Of a stretch of 64,000 nt of DNA, positions 16,999 to 25,728 are shown piece after piece. The notes below the pieces were generated by a model. The model saw nothing but the letters and a program-made list of their open reading frames with translations, was not told where the DNA came from and made no database searches. Both the position numbers and the translations under genes were made by a program. Each line of letters starts with the position of its first letter. Position 1 is the stretch's first letter. Source of the stretch: Crenothrix sp. D3 (lineage in GTDB: Bacteria > Pseudomonadota > Gammaproteobacteria > Methylococcales > Methylomonadaceae); the NCBI GenBank assembly GCA_002134785.1, contig MBQZ01000073.1:1-64000 (forward strand), given 5' to 3'.

Positions 16999-19035
16999 TT
17001 ATTTTCCCAAGCCGTCATCCCCACTATTTTGTTGTTTTAATAGACTGGAAACTTCCCAAGCCAAATAATCACTTACCGTTTTCTTGAAATCTTGCAGTGT
17101 CGGCTTTGTATCAATGAGTGCTGTTTGATTCCAATCTGCACCGTTTTGGGGGTCTATGGTATTTTCGTAATATTCTTTTTCAGTAAAAATATTGAGTTTG
17201 CTTTTACCAAAACGCACCAAGTTTACCAATTCTTCGTAGCGTTCTTTGGCTCTGTCAGTGTCTTTTAAATTGTTGCTGGATTTTTTGCGGTTGGTACGCG
17301 TGTAACCATCGCTTGAGAAATCAATAAACTTCACCATTTCATCTTTATGGTGTTTTTCATTTACTTTAAACACATAAATATTGGTTTGCACACTTGATTT
17401 ACCGATAAAAATATCTACTGGCATTTTGATACTTGCCAAAAGCGTGTGCTTTTCTAATATTTTTTTAGTGTATCCTTTGGCTTTTCCAGAACCTGCTGAG
17501 TTTTGAATAATAATAGCAGCATAGCCCTTATTCATCATATCAAGGGCTTTTTCAACAAAGTTCATCCCATTACCATTTGCAGAATAAGGTGGATTTAAAA
17601 CAAAAGCATCCGCAGGGAATTTGCTGTCTGTTTTTCCAAAACCGTAATTTCCGTCAAAATCACTCAAAGAGTCTTTATTTAAAATATTCGAGCTGCCATC
17701 ACCCATCAAAATCATATTAAGAATTGCCAGCATATACACACTTGAAAGCAATTCCAAACCAAGTAATTGTTCTGCTTTTATTTTGATTTCTTTTTGAGCA
17801 AGTTCATCAGGTGACGTAATGGTGTTTTTAGCATCAATAAGCATTTCATTCATCGCGGCAACTAACAAACCTGCCGAACCTGTTGCAAAATCCCACACAA
17901 AAGAATCTTTGTTTACTCTCGTTAATTTTACTAAAAGTGTCGCAATATAAGACGGGGTAAGCACAACATCATTTAACTTATCTTGTGAAAAACCCAGCCA
18001 TCCGTACATTTCATTGAATAGCTTTCCAGTAAAATCCGTTGTTAAGCCAATTTTATAATAGATACCTAAATCATCTACAATTTTTGTAAAAACTCGTTTA
18101 AGTTGGCTTTCACCATTTTCAACTTTATTAATATTTTCGGTTAATAAGGTATTGGATAAAGTTCTGATAATTAATTCTTTCTTTTCTTGAGGCAAATCTT
18201 TTTTATTTAGAAAAGCAGTAATGCGATTAATTAAAATATCGCCATCACGTCCACCCATAAATGTTTGAGATTTTAATTCACTTTTTTCAAGAACAGGCAC
18301 TTCATTTGGGATTCCAAGCGTTGCAATAATTGCAGCGGCAACAAGATAAACTCGGTCATTTTCTCCTAAGCCTTTTTCATTTTGGTAAATATCGTTATTG
18401 AGCTTTACTAAGCTGGAATCAATTTCTTTTTCTCGTTGTTCTTTGAGTTTGTCAATTTCCTCTTGCGTTAAACTCAACGTATTAACTTGCTCAGTAAACG
18501 CATCAAAATTTTCTTTTTTTAGAAAAGAAAAATCTGAAAATGCTCCGACTTTTTGTCCAACACCAAAATTGCTTTTTGAAACATAATACACGCCAATTTG
18601 GTATTGTATTTTTCCCGCTTCATCTTTGTGTCCAGTCATTCCGATAGCGATAATATCGGTGTAACTGGTATGATGAAGCAAGGCATTGGCATAATGCACC
18701 GCACCGTTTACAGCAAATGAATTGATGTTTTTTAAATTGGGTTCATTTTTCGCAGTTTTATTGTCAACCTGTCCGTTACTGTCAAGTTTTACGAGTTTGT
18801 CTTTATAACCTTTATATTCAATAAGAATTGGGTAAAAGTTTAAATTCTTATCTTGCAACAACAGTTTTGTATCAGGACGATTTCCGCCAACTCCGCCATT
18901 TTTAGAAAAATAATCATTAAGAGCTTTATCAATTTCAGAATTTAAAAATTCTTGTTCTAATTTATAATCGAGCTTGTAAGATTTAAGCCAGCCATTCGCT
19001 AATTCTGTAATATTGGGTTCTATTGATTGTGCCAT
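16999..19035 (-). CDS. Type IIB restriction enzyme and N6-adenine methylase (BcgI A-like)
   Basis: This gene fuses nuclease and methyltransferase. The start at MAQSIEPNITELANGW is chosen because AGGA lies eight bases upstream; the frame is open 60 bases further. The N-terminal region has a PD-(D/E)xK-like pattern: RPDTKLLL followed by FYPILIEYKG, the Glu-x-Lys pair. The middle has the methylase motif I region (FVWDFATGSAGLLVAAM) and the catalytic NPPY. The roughly 678-residue length and the separate S subunit downstream match BcgI-type enzymes, which cut on both sides of the site. No separate HsdR is present, supporting type IIB over type I. The region is AT-rich, suggesting transfer. Confidence 0.85.
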   Translation of the reverse strand: MAQSIEPNITELANGWLKSYKLDYKLEQEFLNSEIDKALNDYFSKNGGVGGNRPDTKLLLQDKNLNFYPILIEYKGYKDKLVKLDSNGQVDNKTAKNEPNLKNINSFAVNGAVHYANALLHHTSYTDIIAIGMTGHKDEAGKIQYQIGVYYVSKSNFGVGQKVGAFSDFSFLKKENFDAFTEQVNTLSLTQEEIDKLKEQREKEIDSSLVKLNNDIYQNEKGLGENDRVYLVAAAIIATLGIPNEVPVLEKSELKSQTFMGGRDGDILINRITAFLNKKDLPQEKKELIIRTLSNTLLTENINKVENGESQLKRVFTKIVDDLGIYYKIGLTTDFTGKLFNEMYGWLGFSQDKLNDVVLTPSYIATLLVKLTRVNKDSFVWDFATGSAGLLVAAMNEMLIDAKNTITSPDELAQKEIKIKAEQLLGLELLSSVYMLAILNMILMGDGSSNILNKDSLSDFDGNYGFGKTDSKFPADAFVLNPPYSANGNGMNFVEKALDMMNKGYAAIIIQNSAGSGKAKGYTKKILEKHTLLASIKMPVDIFIGKSSVQTNIYVFKVNEKHHKDEMVKFIDFSSDGYTRTNRKKSSNNLKDTDRAKERYEELVNLVRFGKSKLNIFTEKEYYENTIDPQNGADWNQTALIDTKPTLQDFKKTVSDYLAWEVSSLLKQQNSGDDGLGK

Positions 19036-19087
19036 TTTTTTCCTATTTTCTGTACTCGTCATGGATGACGGGCGTTTCATTTTTAAT

Positions 19088-19228
19088 CGTTCCAACGCTC
19101 TGCGTTGGAATGCTTCGGTTGACGCTCCAGCGTCTTCATTGTTAAATCGTAACTATCAATAAAACACAGACTGAAACGAGGACGCTGGAGCGTCCTCAGA
19201 CACATTCCAACGCGGAGCGTTGGAACGA
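19088..19228. repeat. Composite palindromic repeat cluster (CGTTCCAACG / GGACGCTCCAGCGTCC)
   Basis: Four palindromes lie in mirror order: a CCAACGC...GCGTTGG hairpin at 19091-19110, GACGCTCCAGCGTC at 19121-19134, GAGGACGCTGGAGCGTCCTC at 19178-19197 and a second CCAACGC...GCGTTGG at 19207-19223. Together they form a large inverted repeat upstream of the restriction genes. The 19178-19228 half has the same two-part structure as the copy inside gckA at 28667-28720. Confidence 0.85.
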
Positions 19229-19330
19229 TAATGAATTGGTTAAAAGTCAGGTAGAGTACGCTGTGCGTACCGTTAAATCTAATTTTTCATCACTCATAAA
19301 ACCCCGCTATTATTTTGGGCAAAAATTGTC

Positions 19331-19537
19331 TTACAGTTCGGTTTCGGTAATGCCTGCCACTTTCATAAAATGCTTGAGCAAGCCGACTTTCAAATCTTCG
19401 TTTTTATGAATGGGTAGAGAAATACGGGCAGGATTTCCAGACTGCGTATAAACGTGGTGACTGCCATTGACCCGCACTAAAACCCAGCCGTGACTTTCCA
19501 GAATTCGGGCAAAGTGTTTTCCTGAAACAGCTTTCAC
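19331..19537 (-). CDS. hicA: HicA mRNA interferase toxin
   Basis: A 68-residue double-stranded-RNA-binding-like toxin that cleaves mRNA when not bound by HicB. The conserved pattern is GWVLVRVNGSHHVYTQSG, where the His in GSHH is the catalytic residue, followed by ISLPIHKNEDLKVGLLKHFMKVAGI. Length and motifs are complete, so it could be active. It overlaps hicB by four bases and is the second gene, the less common antitoxin-first order that is often seen in short HicBA pairs. Confidence 0.92.
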   Translation of the reverse strand: MKAVSGKHFARILESHGWVLVRVNGSHHVYTQSGNPARISLPIHKNEDLKVGLLKHFMKVAGITETEL

Positions 19538-19737
19538 ACCGCAATCTCCAAAACCCTGTCATTTTGCGCCAGTTCAATATCTTCCAAGTCCACAGAAAGA
19601 CAGGCTTCAACCGCTTCATAGAGATTGGTTAAAAGCTCTTCAATAGTATCGCCTTGCGTTGCACAGCCTTGAATAGCAGGGACTTCTGCCCAAAACCCAC
19701 CTTCTTCGGCAGGATGAATAATAACTTTTAATTTCAT
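19534..19737 (-). CDS. hicB: HicB antitoxin
   Basis: A 67-residue antitoxin with the partial RNase-H-like fold: VIIHPAEEGGFWAEVPAIQGCATQGDTIEELLTNLYEAVEACL. This is the compact HicB without an added C-terminal ribbon-helix-helix domain, so autoregulation through DNA binding may need another protein or be absent. It is upstream of and translationally coupled to hicA. Confidence 0.92.
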   Translation of the reverse strand: MKLKVIIHPAEEGGFWAEVPAIQGCATQGDTIEELLTNLYEAVEACLSVDLEDIELAQNDRVLEIAV

Positions 19738-19789
19738 ATTTTTTACCTTATCGCAAAGTGGTTTGAGCTATTTTCTCTGTTAAGTTAAG

Positions 19790-19894
19790 CCGTTCGTGCT
19801 GAGCTGTGAGCTTGTCGAACAGTCGAAGCATGAATGGCTTAACGTCGGGCTTCGAATTTTTCCATTCACCCTTCGACAGGCTCAGGGCGAACGG
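19790..19894. repeat. Dispersed inverted repeat (CCGTTCG...GCTTGTCGAA family)
   Basis: The left part CCGTTCGTGCTGAGC with GAGCTTGTCGAA and the right part TTCGACAGGCTCAGGGCGAACGG form long, imperfect complementary arms. Similar elements occur at 21745-21818, 48404-48502 and 56583-56640. All are intergenic. Confidence 0.85.
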
Positions 19895-19974
19895 AAAAAT
19901 CCTTAACTTAATAGTAGTGACGCTTTGCGTACCTTTAAATCGTTGGTTATGGTATGGAAAGTTACGCACAGTTT

Positions 19975-21009
19975 TTATTCAAATAAATCCACCGACACAC
20001 CCAATTGTTTAGGCACGGGTAAACCAAAATGCAAATACGCGTTTTGTGTTACTACGCGTCCACGCGGGGTGCGCATGATAAAGCCTTGTTGTAATAAATA
20101 CGGTTCTAATACGTCTTCAATTGTGCCACGTTCTTCACTGATTGCCGCTGCTAGGGTATCGAGTCCAACTGGGCCACCTGCAAAATTTTCTATCATGGTT
20201 AGCAATAATTTGCGGTCTAGGGCATCGAAGCCGTTGCTATCGACTTTGAGCATATTGAGTGCGGCGATGGCGACTGCTTCGGTGACTGTGCCATCGCCTT
20301 TGACTTGGGCGTAATCGCGCACACGGCGCAGTAAGCGGTTGACGATTCTGGGCGTACCGCGTGAACGGCGGGCAATTTCAAACGCGCCATTGTCTGCCAT
20401 TTCAATACCCAAGACTCTGGCAGAGCGCATGACGATACTGGCAAGTTCTTCCACGGTGTAAAATTCTAAGCGTTGGACAATACCGAAACGGTCGCGTAGC
20501 GGGGAAGTCAATAAACCAGCGCGGGTGGTTGCACCGACTAAAGTAAACGGAGGTAAATCTAATTTGATAGAACGCGCGGCTGGGCCTTCGCCTATCATTA
20601 AATCTAGCTGATAGTCTTCCATTGCGGGGTATAAAATTTCTTCTACCGCTGGGCTGAGACGGTGAATTTCATCAATGAATAATACATCGTGGGCTTCTAA
20701 ATTGGTCAGTAAGGCGGCTAAATCGCCCGCTTTTTCTAATACGGGGCCTGAGGTTTGCCGAATCGCTACGCCCATTTCAGCGGCGATAATATTGGCAAGC
20801 GTGGTTTTACCTAAACCGGGCGGGCCAAAAATCAGGACGTGATCCAAGGCTTCTTGTCGTGCCACTGCCGCTTGAATAAAAATTTCCATTTGGGTGCGTA
20901 ATTCGACTTGCCCAATATATTCAGCTAAGCGTTTCGGGCGTATCGCACGGTCTTGGCGTTCTTCGTCGCTGTGACTGCGTGCGGTGATTAGTCTATCGGT
21001 TTCTATCAT
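19975..21009 (-). CDS. ruvB: Holliday junction branch migration helicase RuvB
   Basis: The hexameric AAA+ motor of the RuvAB complex that drives Holliday junctions during recombination repair. The 344 residues begin with the RuvB-typical [11 protein letters not shown], then Walker [10 protein letters not shown], Walker B FIDEIH, sensor 1 VGATTRAG, the arginine-finger region SPLRDRFGI and a C-terminal winged helix ([20 protein letters not shown]). The start overlaps the ruvA stop by four bases. Length and motifs are complete. Confidence 0.97.
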   Translation of the reverse strand: MIETDRLITARSHSDEERQDRAIRPKRLAEYIGQVELRTQMEIFIQAAVARQEALDHVLIFGPPGLGKTTLANIIAAEMGVAIRQTSGPVLEKAGDLAALLTNLEAHDVLFIDEIHRLSPAVEEILYPAMEDYQLDLMIGEGPAARSIKLDLPPFTLVGATTRAGLLTSPLRDRFGIVQRLEFYTVEELASIVMRSARVLGIEMADNGAFEIARRSRGTPRIVNRLLRRVRDYAQVKGDGTVTEAVAIAALNMLKVDSNGFDALDRKLLLTMIENFAGGPVGLDTLAAAISEERGTIEDVLEPYLLQQGFIMRTPRGRVVTQNAYLHFGLPVPKQLGVSVDLFE

Positions 21010-21587
21010 CGAATCGTGCCTTGTAATGCCATGCGAATAATATCTTCACAACTTTTGCCTTCGCTATGAATGCCTTGCACCATTTTAGCGGCATCCAAGG
21101 GTTTGTAACCTAATGAACATAAAGCACTAACCGCTTCTTGTTTGGCATTGCCGACGATAGGCGTTAGTGTTGCTGTTTCACCTAAATTGGGTAATCTATC
21201 TCGCATTTCAATGACTAAGCGTTCAGCGGTTTTTTTACCCACACCCGGTAAGCGCATTAAGGCGAGGGTGTCATTATCATGAATACATTGATGCAGTTGT
21301 TCCGCGCTTTGCCCTGATAAAATGGTCAATGCCAATTTCGGGCCCACGCCGTTGACTTTAATCAAGGTTCTAAACATGGTGCGGTCGGCTTCGGTGGCAA
21401 AGCCAAATAAACTATGTGCATCTTCACGCACCACTAAATGGGTATGTAGCATGATTTCAACACCCAGCGCGGGCAAATCATAAAAGGTGGTCATCGGTGC
21501 TTCAATTTCATAACCGACACCGTGTACATCCAGCACCAATAAGGGTGGGGCTTTAAGCACTAATTTACCGCGTAAAAATCCAATCAT
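21006..21587 (-). CDS. ruvA: Holliday junction DNA-binding protein RuvA
   Basis: RuvA binds four-way junctions and loads RuvB. The 193-residue protein has the OB domain ([27 protein letters not shown]), two helix-hairpin-helix motifs ([16 protein letters not shown] and [19 protein letters not shown]) and a C-terminal RuvB-binding domain ([20 protein letters not shown]). Upstream lies a relic of the ruvC 3' end whose stop would overlap this ATG, so ruvC and ruvA were once adjacent. In the present arrangement a phosphodiesterase/hemerythrin module separates them, so the promoter used by ruvAB may have changed. Confidence 0.96.
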   Translation of the reverse strand: MIGFLRGKLVLKAPPLLVLDVHGVGYEIEAPMTTFYDLPALGVEIMLHTHLVVREDAHSLFGFATEADRTMFRTLIKVNGVGPKLALTILSGQSAEQLHQCIHDNDTLALMRLPGVGKKTAERLVIEMRDRLPNLGETATLTPIVGNAKQEAVSALCSLGYKPLDAAKMVQGIHSEGKSCEDIIRMALQGTIR

Positions 21588-21590
21588 GTT

Positions 21591-21660
21591 AATAATCCAG
21601 TCTGCAAACGCAGTGCCGTTTTGATAATGGGTGTAATAGATGACAATGCCTAAGGCATTA
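21591..21660 (-). pseudogene. Relic of the 3' end of ruvC
   Basis: About 70 bases before ruvA match the last 70 bases of the intact ruvC (24428-24502), including a 22-base identical block (21592-21613 versus 24434-24455). Read in the ruvC frame the relic ends LRLQTGLLT and its TGA stop overlaps the ruvA ATG as ATGA, the expected junction of a ruvCA operon. It carries a small deletion relative to ruvC. It is therefore a scar of the ancestral junction, now duplicated on both sides of the inserted genes. Confidence 0.85.
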
Positions 21661-21744
21661 CAAGATAAACACGGTATTGTTGTTGACGTTTTAAGTTCTG
21701 TTCATTCAAAAACGTAAGGTATAGCCAATGCACAATAAAATGAT

Positions 21745-21818
21745 TCCGTTCGTGGTGAGCTGTGAGCTAGTCGAACAGTCGATCCCATTCACACTTCGAC
21801 AGGCTCAGTGCGAACGGT
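21745..21818. repeat. Dispersed inverted repeat (CCGTTCG...GCTTGTCGAA family)
   Basis: The shorter copy of the family: CCGTTCGTGGTGAGC and its partner ACTTCGACAGGCTCAGTGCGAACGG flank a small GAACAGTCGATCCC core. It lies in the spacer between the ruvC relic and the hemerythrin gene. Confidence 0.85.
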
Positions 21819-21896
21819 TTTATAATCACAAAAATATATTAGCTATAAAACTGCGTCCTCGTATGCACACGGACTGACCAGAAGACGTAATTCACA

Positions 21897-22565
21897 TTAG
21901 TTGATTAATACGGTCTCGGCAAGTTCCATTGCTTCTTCGATGGTCATGCCCGTAGCGGCAAGAGCAATTTCTTCTAAGTCTTGGGCTTCAGGCGTGTTGT
22001 GCATAAATGCGTAAGCACACCGCTCGATCACTTTTTGTTTGCTCATGGGGACTTTAACGGTGACTTCTACCAGTTCCTCATCTAAAGGCACTTGCTCTAT
22101 CAGTGTAATAGATTGTAACCGTTCAGTGGCATATAACCCTGTACCAATATAAGGGCCATTCACATAAGGAGCTAATTTAATATCGACTTTTTGAATATGT
22201 TCGACTAGCCAGTTGTATAGAAAGTCATTTAATTTTACTTTATCTACTTTATCAATATCCGTTTGAAAAACCCGCCGCACGGCGAACACCACTTTTTTTA
22301 ACTGTAGATGTAATGTCTTATGTTCAATATAAAGGGGATAGCCTTTTTCTCGCATTAACATTTCTTCTCGCGCAAAATGTGCGCTGACATATTTGTCGAG
22401 GAAGCTCAACGATTTTTCTAACTCTTCTGAACTCATGCCACTTTGCAAGTGTTCGTTGAAGCGACTGATTTCCATGAATAAGTTTAAATGATCAGAATCA
22501 ATTAAAGGTACGTTAATTTTATATTTTTCAAACCATTCATTTTCAAGCCCTTCATATTCAAACAT
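21897..22565 (-). CDS. Bacteriohemerythrin with C-terminal extension
   Basis: A 222-residue protein whose first 130 residues hold all di-iron ligands of bacteriohemerythrin: His26, His63, Glu67, His82, His86, His123 and Asp128, with canonical 4-, 4- and 5-residue spacings. It should bind O2 reversibly. Residues about 135-222 form an extension (PLDEELVEVTVKVPMSKQKVIERCAYAFMH) that I do not recognise and that most single-domain hemerythrins lack. The start overlaps the stop of the upstream EAL gene by eight bases, so the two are co-translated; O2 sensing or supply for the phosphodiesterase is a reasonable inference, not shown. Confidence 0.85.
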   Translation of the reverse strand: MFEYEGLENEWFEKYKINVPLIDSDHLNLFMEISRFNEHLQSGMSSEELEKSLSFLDKYVSAHFAREEMLMREKGYPLYIEHKTLHLQLKKVVFAVRRVFQTDIDKVDKVKLNDFLYNWLVEHIQKVDIKLAPYVNGPYIGTGLYATERLQSITLIEQVPLDEELVEVTVKVPMSKQKVIERCAYAFMHNTPEAQDLEEIALAATGMTIEEAMELAETVLIN

Positions 22566-24282
22566 TTATTTTTCCTTTGTAATCAAAAAGCATTTTAAAA
22601 TTCCGCGCGAACTCTAAAAATTCAGTCACTGGCATGGGTTTAGCAAAATAATAACCTTGAACTTCATCACAACCGAGTTGTTCCAATAAACTTAGTTGCG
22701 CTTTATTTTCTACCCCTTCACACACTATTTGGTAGCCAAGTTCATGACCGAGTTTAATAATAGCCTCTACCATCAGGTGATCACGCGCATCAGTCAGAAT
22801 ATTGCGGATAAATGATTGATCAATTTTTAATCTATCAATATTAAATAATTTTAAATACGCCAACGATGATAATCCAGTGCCAAAATCATCGATAGAAATT
22901 GAAATTCCTAATGCGGATAATTCCGCCACTGTTTTAACAGCTATATCAAAACTGGACATTAATGCTGTTTCTGTAATTTCCACCTCTAAGTCTTGTGGCG
23001 CAATTCCCGTTTCTTCAATAATCGCCGCTAATTCTTGCACAAAAGTAGGTGTACAAAGGACGTGCGCTGAAATATTGATGGCACAACGATAACGTTGATT
23101 ACCTGTTGTTTTCCAATCTTTGACGATGGCACAGGCTTTTTTTAACGTCCATAACGTAATATCCTTGATTAAGCCTATGGTTTCAGCAATAGGAATAAAT
23201 TCAGCAGGCGATAGCCATTGACCGTCTTTATCTTGCCAACGAATCAGTGCTTCTACGCCGATAATTTGTCTCTCTGCCAAACTAACTTGTGGCTGTAAAT
23301 ATAATTCAAACGGTAATTCATTCATTGCATTATGCAATTTTTGCACAATTAATGCTCGCCTGTGCATGGTTTTTTCAAGGTCTTCCTCAAAAATCTCGTA
23401 GTTTTTTCCAAAGCGATATTTGGCAAGATGCAAGGCAATATCAGCATAATCAAGTAGCATTATAACCGTTTGTTTTTGTGGGATAATTTTTGCCAAACCA
23501 AACTTTGCATTTAAGAAAATATGATGATTTTCTATCTGTAGTGGCTGACACAGACAAGTTTGAATGTGTTCGGCAACTTGATTGGCTGATAAAGGCTCGT
23601 TAGTTGCTGCATAAATAATTTTTAAATGGCGTAATCCGCACCGTACAATCAAACTTTGGGGCGGTAATTCACTTTTGAGTAGATTGGTTAAGGCAAGGAT
23701 AATATCTTTGACCCCGTGTATGCCAAAAATATTAATATAGTCCGTTAAATTACCTATATAGAGAGAAATTAAGTAATTTTCTGTGTGCGGGTCTTTAAGT
23801 AAATCCTCTAATTTTTCACTTAAATAATAGGCGTTAGGCAGTCCCGTCTCTTGATCAAAAAAAGCCAAGCGAATAATTTTTTGATCTCTATTTTTTCGCA
23901 CTGTAATGTCACGAATCACAGCAGTAAAAATCATTTCACCATCTAGCATTACATCGCTGATAGCAATATCTGCATAAAAGGTTTCTCCATTTCTACGCTT
24001 GGCAATGACTTCACGTCCTTGTCTGGGAATTCGTGATTGGCGTGTTTCAACATAACGTTCCATGTACAGATGATGATGCAAACTATCAGGTATTGGCATC
24101 AATATACTAACATTTAGCCCCATTACTTCATTACTACGGTAGCCAAACATTTGCTCGGCGGCAGCATTAAATATTTCAATCACTCCCTGTGCATTAGTCA
24201 CAATCATCGCATCAATAGCAGCAGCAAAAACTGTTTTTAAATGTAACGACGCATTTTCCCCCTGTTTATTGATGAGTGTCAT
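22558..24282 (-). CDS. PAS-GGDEF(degenerate)-EAL cyclic-di-GMP phosphodiesterase
   Basis: A 574-residue cytoplasmic protein. Residues about 12-130 form a PAS domain (AAIDAMIVTNAQGVIEIFNAAAEQMFGYRSNEVMG) with a PAC tail TAVIRDITVRK. The GGDEF domain keeps LAFFDQETGLPN but its signature is replaced by CGLRHLK, so it cannot make c-di-GMP. The EAL domain looks active: VEALIRW, the Asn in CAINISAH, EITETAL, SIDDFGTG, LKIDQSFI, CEGVE and VQGYYFAKP are all present. It should hydrolyse c-di-GMP in response to the PAS signal. It forms an operon with the hemerythrin gene and lies inside the former ruvCA junction. Confidence 0.93.
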   Translation of the reverse strand: MTLINKQGENASLHLKTVFAAAIDAMIVTNAQGVIEIFNAAAEQMFGYRSNEVMGLNVSILMPIPDSLHHHLYMERYVETRQSRIPRQGREVIAKRRNGETFYADIAISDVMLDGEMIFTAVIRDITVRKNRDQKIIRLAFFDQETGLPNAYYLSEKLEDLLKDPHTENYLISLYIGNLTDYINIFGIHGVKDIILALTNLLKSELPPQSLIVRCGLRHLKIIYAATNEPLSANQVAEHIQTCLCQPLQIENHHIFLNAKFGLAKIIPQKQTVIMLLDYADIALHLAKYRFGKNYEIFEEDLEKTMHRRALIVQKLHNAMNELPFELYLQPQVSLAERQIIGVEALIRWQDKDGQWLSPAEFIPIAETIGLIKDITLWTLKKACAIVKDWKTTGNQRYRCAINISAHVLCTPTFVQELAAIIEETGIAPQDLEVEITETALMSSFDIAVKTVAELSALGISISIDDFGTGLSSLAYLKLFNIDRLKIDQSFIRNILTDARDHLMVEAIIKLGHELGYQIVCEGVENKAQLSLLEQLGCDEVQGYYFAKPMPVTEFLEFARNFKMLFDYKGKINV

Positions 24283-24425
24283 AGTGTGATGGCTGATTTT
24301 CCACGGCGATTAAAGGTTTAATAAGTAGTTGTGTGAAAATTATTCGGTTACTCTGTTCAATTTGGCGTTTTACTCCAAAATCTGAAGGCTTTTTAGGAGA
24401 AACATTAAATGTCAACACAATCTAA

Positions 24426-24923
24426 TCATCTTGATAATCCAGTCTGCAAACGCAGGGCAGTTTTTTGATAATGCGTGTGACAGATGGCAATACCTAGGGC
24501 ATCACTGGCATCTATTTGTAATTGACCTTGAATACTTAACAATATTTTCACCATGTGTTGGACTTGAAGTTTATCGGCACTGCCCTTCCCTACCACCGCT
24601 TGCTTCACTTGCCGCGCCGCGTATTCAAACACGGGCAAGCCTTTGGTCTGCACTGCGCAAATTGCCGCGCCGCGAGCTTGCCCTAATTTAAGCGCGGAAT
24701 CAGCGTTTTTGTGCATGAACACTTGTTCGATTGCCATTTGTTCGGGGTGATACATTTCCACAATCTGTACGATACCATCAAAAATTTGTTTTAAGCGATC
24801 AGGGAAATAATCGGCTTCAATGCGAATACTGCCGCTGGCAATATATTTAAAACTGCGTCCTGATTCTTCGATAATGCCATAACCTGTGAGCCGTGAACCA
24901 GGATCTATACCTAAAATTCTCAT
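24426..24923 (-). CDS. ruvC: Holliday junction resolvase RuvC
   Basis: RuvC cleaves Holliday junctions. The 165 residues have the RNase-H-fold acidic residues: Asp7 in [15 protein letters not shown], Glu in [11 protein letters not shown], and the C-terminal pair in [12 protein letters not shown]. The C-terminus reads LQTGLSR and stops within the segment that is duplicated before ruvA. The start lies one base after the TauE/SafE gene, an unusual neighbour since ruvC normally follows yebC. The enzyme looks intact. Confidence 0.96.
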   Translation of the reverse strand: MRILGIDPGSRLTGYGIIEESGRSFKYIASGSIRIEADYFPDRLKQIFDGIVQIVEMYHPEQMAIEQVFMHKNADSALKLGQARGAAICAVQTKGLPVFEYAARQVKQAVVGKGSADKLQVQHMVKILLSIQGQLQIDASDALGIAICHTHYQKTALRLQTGLSR

Positions 24924-24924
24924 A

Positions 24925-25647
24925 CTATAAAGATTTTATTAGCAACAATATGCCTGATATAAATAAGAATATCGCAAATAGTTTACTGTATTTTTCATTA
25001 TCAATGTTTTTGTACAGTAATTCTTCGGTTAACAAAAACATGATTATGCCAATTTGTATAAAGGTGATTTTGTCCGCGTAGCCGATAGTGAATTGAGTGC
25101 CGAGTAATAACAAGGTGATTAATTGACAGGTAGCCACAGTCGCATAACTCGCCGCCGCTGTGACGCGGGTTTTATCTTTAGTGTAATTTTTGGCGTAAAT
25201 AATGATAGTCAACATTGAGCCGCCTAGATTGCTCATGCCATGCACCGCGCCCATAATCATTAAATACAGTCGCTCATAAACCACTATCGACTTAAGTAAT
25301 CGCTCAATAATCGGTAAAAAACTTTTTAAGGCGACAAAAATTAGCACGCCACCAATGAATAAACCGACGTTGACTTTGACGGTAGTGACTAGCCATAAAA
25401 ACACTACCACGACAGGCGCGGTGTAAAGCAGAATATTTTTATAAAATTTAGTATCGAGGTCTTCGTAGTGTCTGACAAACTGCAAGGCATTGACTGCAAT
25501 GGACACAGGCAACAATACGCCCAGCGCATCGACGAAACCGTAACCCAATAACAATAATATCGGTGTGCCGAATAATAAAACCCCGACTCCAAAAATGGAT
25601 TGAATAACTGATACGACGATGATGGCAAGTAAAATATCAATTGGCAT
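24925..25647 (-). CDS. TauE/SafE family membrane permease
   Basis: A 240-residue protein with about seven or eight transmembrane helices, beginning [47 protein letters not shown]. The repeated Gly-rich helix pair around G-VGVL-FGTP and [13 protein letters not shown] is the TauE/SafE signature. Relatives export sulfite, sulfoacetate or other small anions, but the substrate here cannot be read. It is directly upstream of ruvC with one base between them, so it may share its promoter. Confidence 0.85.
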   Translation of the reverse strand: MPIDILLAIIVVSVIQSIFGVGVLLFGTPILLLLGYGFVDALGVLLPVSIAVNALQFVRHYEDLDTKFYKNILLYTAPVVVVFLWLVTTVKVNVGLFIGGVLIFVALKSFLPIIERLLKSIVVYERLYLMIMGAVHGMSNLGGSMLTIIIYAKNYTKDKTRVTAAASYATVATCQLITLLLLGTQFTIGYADKITFIQIGIIMFLLTEELLYKNIDNEKYSKLFAIFLFISGILLLIKSL

Positions 25648-25728
25648 GGTGTTCCTTTTTAAATGAGGGCTAAACAGAAGGAGGGGGGGGCTAACAGCGT
25701 TATTTTTTACAAAGTCGTCAACTCATGT

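Noticed and set aside
16999-19035. Type I restriction system (HsdM)
   Set aside because: No HsdR gene, the methylase has its own nuclease-like N-terminus, and subunit lengths match BcgI-type IIB enzymes.
19088-19228. Possible CRISPR array
   Set aside because: The palindromes are mirrored rather than direct, irregularly spaced, and only four in number; no cas genes are in the window.
22877-23092. Small plus-strand ORF opposite the EAL domain
   Set aside because: Shadow of the conserved EAL coding sequence.
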